Origin: Welwitschia mirabilis
Lineage: Eukaryota; Gnetophyta; Gnetopsida; Welwitschiales
Assembly: GCA_051453625.1 (NCBI GenBank)
Contig: JBOZIK010000001.1
Span: forward strand, 58,240,834-58,304,833
Direction: 5' to 3'
Length of the DNA: 64,000 nt
The notes below the pieces were generated by a model. The model worked only from the letters and a program-made list of their open reading frames with translations. It was not told where the DNA came from and searched no databases. This document shows positions 58,401 through 64,000 of the stretch, in pieces. A program made the position numbers and the translations under genes. The stretch's first letter is position 1. Every line of letters starts with the position of its first letter.

Positions 58401-59640
58401 CTAATGCTTTAACTAAAAGAAAGCATGAAATTCATAGCTTAAGGGTACATACTATTTTTTATGAAATAATATTTAAGTCTTAGCAAGAATTTCTCTTGTG
58501 TAAGAAGATTAGAGAAGAAGGAATGGAAGTTTTGATGTTTTTAAATTATGTTTATAAACCATTTGGATAAGGTTGGTGTACCTAATTTTAAGCATATTAA
58601 AAAGACAATTTTTGATGAATTTCATATAACCAATTACTTTATTCACATATGGGTTAACAAAATGTGTAAACATATTAAGCAATATTTCAGGTGTTCAAGA
58701 ATGAAATTTGAAATAGATAACTATGTTACAAAATGTACGACTTATTAGCTAGTTAAAGTAGAACATAGGCACTTAGCAAAAACTTTGTATCCTTAGGAAG
58801 TTTTAGAATGAAAATGGAAGACCATTGGAATGGATTTTGTTATAGGTCTACCTAAATCAAAGGAAGGGTTTGATGTCACAATGGTCATAGTGGACCTACT
58901 AATAAAATATACGTACTTTTTTCCTAATTAAAACTAATTTTTTAGCCAAAAGAATTACAAAGGAATACATACAATAATATAGTTAAGATTTGTGAAATCC
59001 ATAAAGTAATTATTTCAGATAGGGATAGTAAGTTTACATCTAGGTTTTAGAAAATATTTAATGAGGATCCTAGAATTAAATTAAATTTAAGTATACCTTT
59101 TCATTTGCAAATACATAGATAAATAGAAAGAACCAACAAAATTTTATAAGATTTATTAAGATCAATAATTTAGATGTCTATGGATCTCAGATAGATCATT
59201 TAGCATTAGTTGATTTTACCTATAATAATAATTACTAAGAATCTATTGGATGTGCATCATTTGAAGCTCTTTATAGGATAGTTTATAGAATGCCAATATC
59301 TTAGTTTGATGTAGCTAATAAAAATCTATTAAATTTTTCATCTATTTAAGAATTAGAAGAAGTCAATTTAATAAGGAAAATACTACTGAAGGTAAAGGAC
59401 AGGTAGGCCAAATATGCTAATAGAAAGAGAAGGCATATAGAATTTTAAAAAGAAGTCCATGTTTTTCTTAAGATATATCTTTTAAAGATATATTTTATTT
59501 TGGTAAGAAAGGCAAATTGGCATAAAGATTTATAGGATCATTTCAGGTAATAAAAAATGTCAGTCCTATGATTTATGAGCTAGATTTACCATCATAATGT
59601 TTTTCATGTCTTATTATTAAGGAAATGTATGTCTAATGTA
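58401..59640 (+). pseudogene. Level 0 integrase remnant
   Basis: A zinc-binding C-terminal half at about 58710-58760 reads VTKCTTY..VKVEHRHLAKTL. The catalytic core starts WKTIGMDFVIGLPKSKEGFD then VTMVIVDLL (first Asp), then ISDRDSKFTSRF (second Asp, near 59010), FHLQIHR, ERTNKIL (Glu, near 59130). At 59585-59635 comes VFHVLLLRK, the VHNVFHVSMLRKY end of chromovirus integrases. I see no chromodomain after it. Stops and frameshifts throughout. Confidence 0.85.
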
Positions 59641-59844
59641 ACAAAGATAATTCTTGTGCAAGAAGTATATATTTAGCTCAATTGTACGTTTGAGTCTCAA
59701 CTAGTTAAAATTTTAAACAAAAATAAATTTAGAATTTTGAACAAAAACCAATTTGAACTCAGAGGTGAAAAACTTCAACTATAGAAAATGCAATGGTTAG
59801 GTTAAACTAAAGTTAAAGTAACTTGTAAATCTAAAGTATATATT
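59641..59844 (+). other. Level 0 3' end
   Basis: Follows integrase. Contains a short duplication, ttttaaacaaaaataaattta then ttttgaacaaaaaccaattt (about 59710-59755). The 3' LTR probably starts near here and is lost in the gap 59845-60395. Confidence 0.4.
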
Positions 59845-60395
59845 NNNNNNNNNNNNNNNNNNNNNNNNNNNNNNNNNNNNNNNNNNNNNNNNNNNNNNNN
59901 NNNNNNNNNNNNNNNNNNNNNNNNNNNNNNNNNNNNNNNNNNNNNNNNNNNNNNNNNNNNNNNNNNNNNNNNNNNNNNNNNNNNNNNNNNNNNNNNNNNN
60001 NNNNNNNNNNNNNNNNNNNNNNNNNNNNNNNNNNNNNNNNNNNNNNNNNNNNNNNNNNNNNNNNNNNNNNNNNNNNNNNNNNNNNNNNNNNNNNNNNNNN
60101 NNNNNNNNNNNNNNNNNNNNNNNNNNNNNNNNNNNNNNNNNNNNNNNNNNNNNNNNNNNNNNNNNNNNNNNNNNNNNNNNNNNNNNNNNNNNNNNNNNNN
60201 NNNNNNNNNNNNNNNNNNNNNNNNNNNNNNNNNNNNNNNNNNNNNNNNNNNNNNNNNNNNNNNNNNNNNNNNNNNNNNNNNNNNNNNNNNNNNNNNNNNN
60301 NNNNNNNNNNNNNNNNNNNNNNNNNNNNNNNNNNNNNNNNNNNNNNNNNNNNNNNNNNNNNNNNNNNNNNNNNNNNNNNNNNNNNNNNNNNNNNN
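59845..60395. other. Assembly gap
   Basis: 551 N. Confidence 1.
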
Positions 60396-60404
60396 AGAAA
60401 AAGA

Positions 60405-60610
60405 GAATTGTCACATTATCACTATCATAAGCTAAGAAAGAACTAAATTTTAATACAAATTATTAATGCACAAGAAAGTTTAAGGTTATTGTTAATGAAA
60501 GATATTTATTTGTTATGTGAAGTTAGTTATTTTAAAACATATGCTAAGGCTTTAAATGGTTATTAAAATCTCTTCCTTATTTGTATTTATGAAAAAAATT
60601 AATTTTATGA
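60405..60610 (+). repeat. Copy of 25680-25870, possible level 0 LTR fragment
   Basis: Same orientation and landmarks as the plus-strand LTR-like block at 25440-26280. Its position after the integrase suits a 3' LTR. Confidence 0.45.
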
Positions 60611-60979
60611 CTATTGATTAGTATAGTACAGTGAACCGGATTTAAACCTAAGTTTATCCTTAGCTAATCATTCTTTCTCAAGGATAACATGGGTTTGAGT
60701 TTAAAATTGCACTAACTAAGATTTAATATAGGTTATAAAGTTTAAGAAAAGAAAGAAGTGAAAGATGTAATTTTTAAAATTAGGTTTGAGCTTCATCTTG
60801 TGAAAAGAGGGAAGAAAATTAGCTCTAAGGTATTGCTAATTTATCCTAAACAATTATTTACTCCAATGTTGTTCAATTGCCTTTCTACAAAAAATTTAAA
60901 GCCATCAAGTGCTCTTGGTCTGAGTCATTGGAATCATCTCATCCAACATATGATAAATGATGAATCTAATTAATACTTG
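60611..60979. other. No gene recognised
   Basis: A 71-codon plus-strand frame (60758-60973) has no likeness to a family I know and is probably chance. Confidence 0.3.
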
Positions 60980-61950
60980 AGTCTTAAAATAATAATAGAA
61001 AGTAAGAACTCCTAAAGTACTCAAGATCTATGAAATTGAAAGACTTAAATTAAGTGATCAGAAGGAATTCACACAACCAAAACAAACTTGATGATTAAAG
61101 TAGTTACCTAAGCATTCTAATTATGATATTACTCATGAATTAAAATCAAAGAGAAAAAATCTTTTGCATTATGAAAAGGAACAACTTTACAACAAATAAA
61201 AAAGAAGCAGAAAGAACTCCTCAGCAATTATCAAAATCTAGCTTACTTCCTTAAAGAGTCACTTATAAATCCATCATAAGTCAATGCTCCAAGGTTCTTT
61301 AATTCTCTAAGTTGAAGATGATATAAGAAAGGGTTTAAGATCCTTTTATAGTAAGAGATGAGGGAGAGGGATGATTACAAGCCCTTGGCTTATAGCATTA
61401 GATGGACAGTTATATGATTACATTAGGTAGGATGGTTTGTTTTTTTCTTTAATTTGGTGAATATGTTTATGATGATGCCAACACTTAGAAGTGCTATAGC
61501 TACTACCAACTACTGACTATGTCATGTGTTTTCATCATCATCCTAATCAGTGCTATCAAATATTGCTTTCTAAATCCTTGTCATCATAACCACATATCAT
61601 TAAGAATGCAATTAATTTTTGATGTGGAATTTAATCAAGCCTAATGATGTTAGTAATCCTAAATAGTAACATTGGTTTTTTAGCTCTAATGATCATGAGA
61701 TTAAGTGATGTTCTTTAATTAAGCTTAAGTAACTTGAAAATATTATAGAAAATAATTACGTTTACAATTAATATGAAAACAAATAGAAGAAATGTTTTTA
61801 TGATGAAATTGATCATATTAAGTCTTCTATTAAGATTAATTTAGTTATTAAACTTACTTGTAACATCAAATTTTGCATGTTATCACACTTGCTAACCAGT
61901 CTTTCACTAGTATCTTAGTAAAACGATGATATAAAATGGTTGACCATGGA
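60980..61950 (-). mobile_element. Element C LTR (3' LTR of a minus-strand gypsy element)
   Basis: The minus strand has TACTATAAAAGG at 61341-61352, then a transcribed segment with gaattaaagaaccttggagcattgac and a T-rich U5 (61000-61260). A weak dyad-type stretch with several gatgat/atcatc blocks lies at about 61515-61555, upstream of the TATA box. It follows the integrase remnant of element C in the right order for a 3' LTR. Borders are not exact. Confidence 0.5.
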
Positions 61951-63180
61951 AAAATTATTAAAGTAAATGTAATCAAGAATGAAAAATATGTAACCTTGAA
62001 AATTTTATAATCAATTTTATATGATTAAGGCATCGAAGTAAAAACTTTAGTAAAACTTAAGATGTCATACCCTCCAACCAAAACTGAACTTTATCCTTAA
62101 CATTTATGGTGAAAAAATTTAAGTTATTTGAGAACATAAGCCTTGGAATTAATCATTAAGAGTTGTTTTATTAAAATCATTTGACTAGGCTAAGAATTAA
62201 ATGCAATAAAAAATTAAGGAAAAGGAAAGACTATCTATAGTCAAACAATAATAAATAAAAGATCGATCAATAAAAATAATTTATGCCTTAGAAATTATTT
62301 TTCATGAAAATGGTGTTTAAGTAAAATGGAGATGATAATTGCATCAAATGGACTTAAACCATAAACCAATGAATAAATAAGAAAACTATTCCAATTTATC
62401 TACCCTTTATTATATTTTTCATCTTTATTTAATCAAGATATCAATCAAGTAACTTATATGAATTTAAGAAATTGATACAAATATTTAGTATGAAATTTAA
62501 GAAACAATGATTCATATAAAACCTCTAATTTCCACATTTTCTTTCCTTTATTTTCTATTTATACCTTTACATATGTTCTTAGTATTATTCTTTTGAGTCA
62601 TATTGAGCATCTAGTATTACAACATTTTCTACTAACATAGTTAAGCATGTTTTATTTATAGAAATTAGTGTTACATTACTAGTGTTCCATAGCCCTAATG
62701 TAATTAATTAAACCTAAATAAGTGATTAATGTTATGTGCTTTTGGAGAAGAGATATATTATTTTCTTTTTTTCATCTTTCCATAGCCATGTTTATGCATA
62801 TTAAGGAATTATTGGATGTCAACCTAGTTAAGAAACATTTTATTCCTATTAAAGGTCTTTTTCCTTAAGGAATACATATGAAGGAAAATCCTAACTTTTC
62901 AACAAAGTTTTACCACAATTAAAGACCCTAGGTAAATGTGTTCTTAGCTAACAAACTTAGAGTAAGTATACTTTTCCTTAAAAGCCATAAGTAAACTTGA
63001 TCTTATCCATTAGTTAGTTGACAACATGATTGCTTATTATTGAGTTTTATGTTAAGAGCCTTTAACCTAGATTAGTAAGCCTTATAAATTCATAATTTGC
63101 TAGAATAAATAGATGATATTGCTTTATGCAATGTTCATTGACTTTAAATAGTTGATTGTTTTTGGGATTTTTAGTGAAAA
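61951..63180 (-). mobile_element. Element C 3' region, non-coding
   Basis: AT-rich sequence between integrase end and LTR. No domain seen. Confidence 0.4.
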
Positions 63181-64000
63181 ATAGTTCACGAGGGAAAACT
63201 TTTTTATTAAGAATGGGCCTTTCCACTTAGTGATTAGTTTTTCTAGAAAAAGATGTAAGAATAAGTTATAAAGAAAAACTATTTCTTTCTCTTTGAAGAT
63301 TTTTTAAGGATATGTTGATCATGGAATTTATTCATCCTCTCTTTATTTATCCTCATTGTTTCATAGGCATTATTTCTAGTTTTATCTAATTCATTAAGTT
63401 AAATGGTCCTATTTTTCCTTACAACCTTCAAATTTAAGTTCATATTTTTGATTTCCCAGTAATCTTTGTGATCCAGTTCTATTAGTACATGATAGGATTT
63501 TTTATAGACTAATCTAAATGATAACATTCCTAAGAGAGTTTTGTAAGTAGTGTGATATGCCCATAAAATATCATTAAGTTTGAAAGACTAGTCTTTTATC
63601 ATTGAATTGATAATATTTTGTAATATTTTCTTAAGTTTTCTATTCATAACTTCAACTAGGTTACTTGTTTAAGGGTTATATGGTGTTTTAATTTATGTGT
63701 AACCCTATATTTAGCAAGAATATTATTAAATATTTTATTACAAAAGTATGTTCCTCCATTGCTAATTAAGACACATAAACAATCAAAGCATGTTAAGATA
63801 TTTTTTAAAAAAATTTAACAAACATTTTAGCATTGTTTATTTGACAAGTGTAAGCTTCAACTATTTAGTTAATAGTTAACATAGATGAGAATGTATTGAT
63901 GTCCATTTGATAATGGATAAGACCCTAAAAATTTATTTCCTAAATCTTAAAGAATTCAATAACAAGGATGGGATTTAAGGGTATTATTTATCTTTGTAAA
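63181..64000 (-). pseudogene. Element C integrase remnant (runs off the window)
   Basis: The minus strand near 63760 reads SNGGTYFCNKIFNNILAKYR, VTHKLKHHITL, matching the integrase core ISDGGTHFCN..F..LL.KYGV.H....PYHPQ. Later LIELDHKDYWEIKNMNLNL, IQLNELDKTRNNAYETMRIN and FHDQHILKK, matching the C-terminal part (VE.EHKAYWA.K..N.D, LQLNELEE.R..AYENA, .HD..I). This is Athila/Tat-type gypsy again. The Asp of SDGG is Asn here, and frames are broken. Confidence 0.82.

Noticed and set aside
59641-59844. Chromodomain after the level 0 integrase
   Set aside because: Only low-complexity Lys/Asn frames are seen; no aromatic cage pattern.

Overview
The window looks like an AT-rich stretch of intergenic chromatin from a flowering plant. 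It is made almost entirely of old, nested and broken transposable elements, and I found no intact host gene. The plant assignment rests on the split beta-glucosidase pseudogene, whose signal-peptide start and exon breaks match plant GH1 genes, on plant-type Ty3/gypsy gag-pol remnants with tRNA-Asp and tRNA-iMet primer sites, and on CACTA-type termini. I cannot name the species. Every coding remnant carries stops or frameshifts. The sequence is a draft with several N gaps.

Layout: 1-1748 and 7132-7950 are two pieces of one plus-strand LTR. They are separated by a CACTA-like element (about 1749-7131) that carries a nearly complete but dead GH1 beta-glucosidase gene (2525-6120), with its last two recognisable exons present twice. 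A second LTR of the same kind lies at 7950-8776. Element A (8859-17100) is a minus-strand gypsy element with gag, protease, RT, RNase H and integrase remnants and a 5' LTR. From 17100 to 25400 there are fragments of further elements: a zinc-knuckle gag scrap, a plus-strand protease, a minus-strand RT/RNase H (element B) and minus-strand LTRs. From 25400 to 33450 there are a plus-strand LTR-like block, a 52-bp minisatellite, a long minus-strand LTR of a family called R here (27390-31031), and a roughly 180-bp tandem array.

The right half holds a three-level nest. A chromovirus-like gypsy element (level 0) has gag, protease and the start of RT at 34020-35549, and the rest of RT, RNase H and integrase at 57374-59640. 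The RT is split by a long-LTR, apparently non-coding element (level 1, 35555-57373) with a perfect CTCTA target duplication. The level 1 left LTR is in turn split by a gypsy element (level 2, about 36486-45067) of the same family as element A. The matching uninterrupted site is visible in the level 1 right LTR near 55190. A third minus-strand gypsy element (element C) enters from the right edge with integrase at 63180-64000 and an LTR at about 60980-61950.

The most unusual recurring structure is a roughly 40-bp module with nested dyad symmetry (outer TGTCATCC and GGATGACA, inner TGTCAT and ATGACA). It sits in the LTRs and 5' leaders of the element A / level 2 family and recurs at least sixteen times. 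Nothing here forms a working pathway; the parts relate to each other as layers of insertion.
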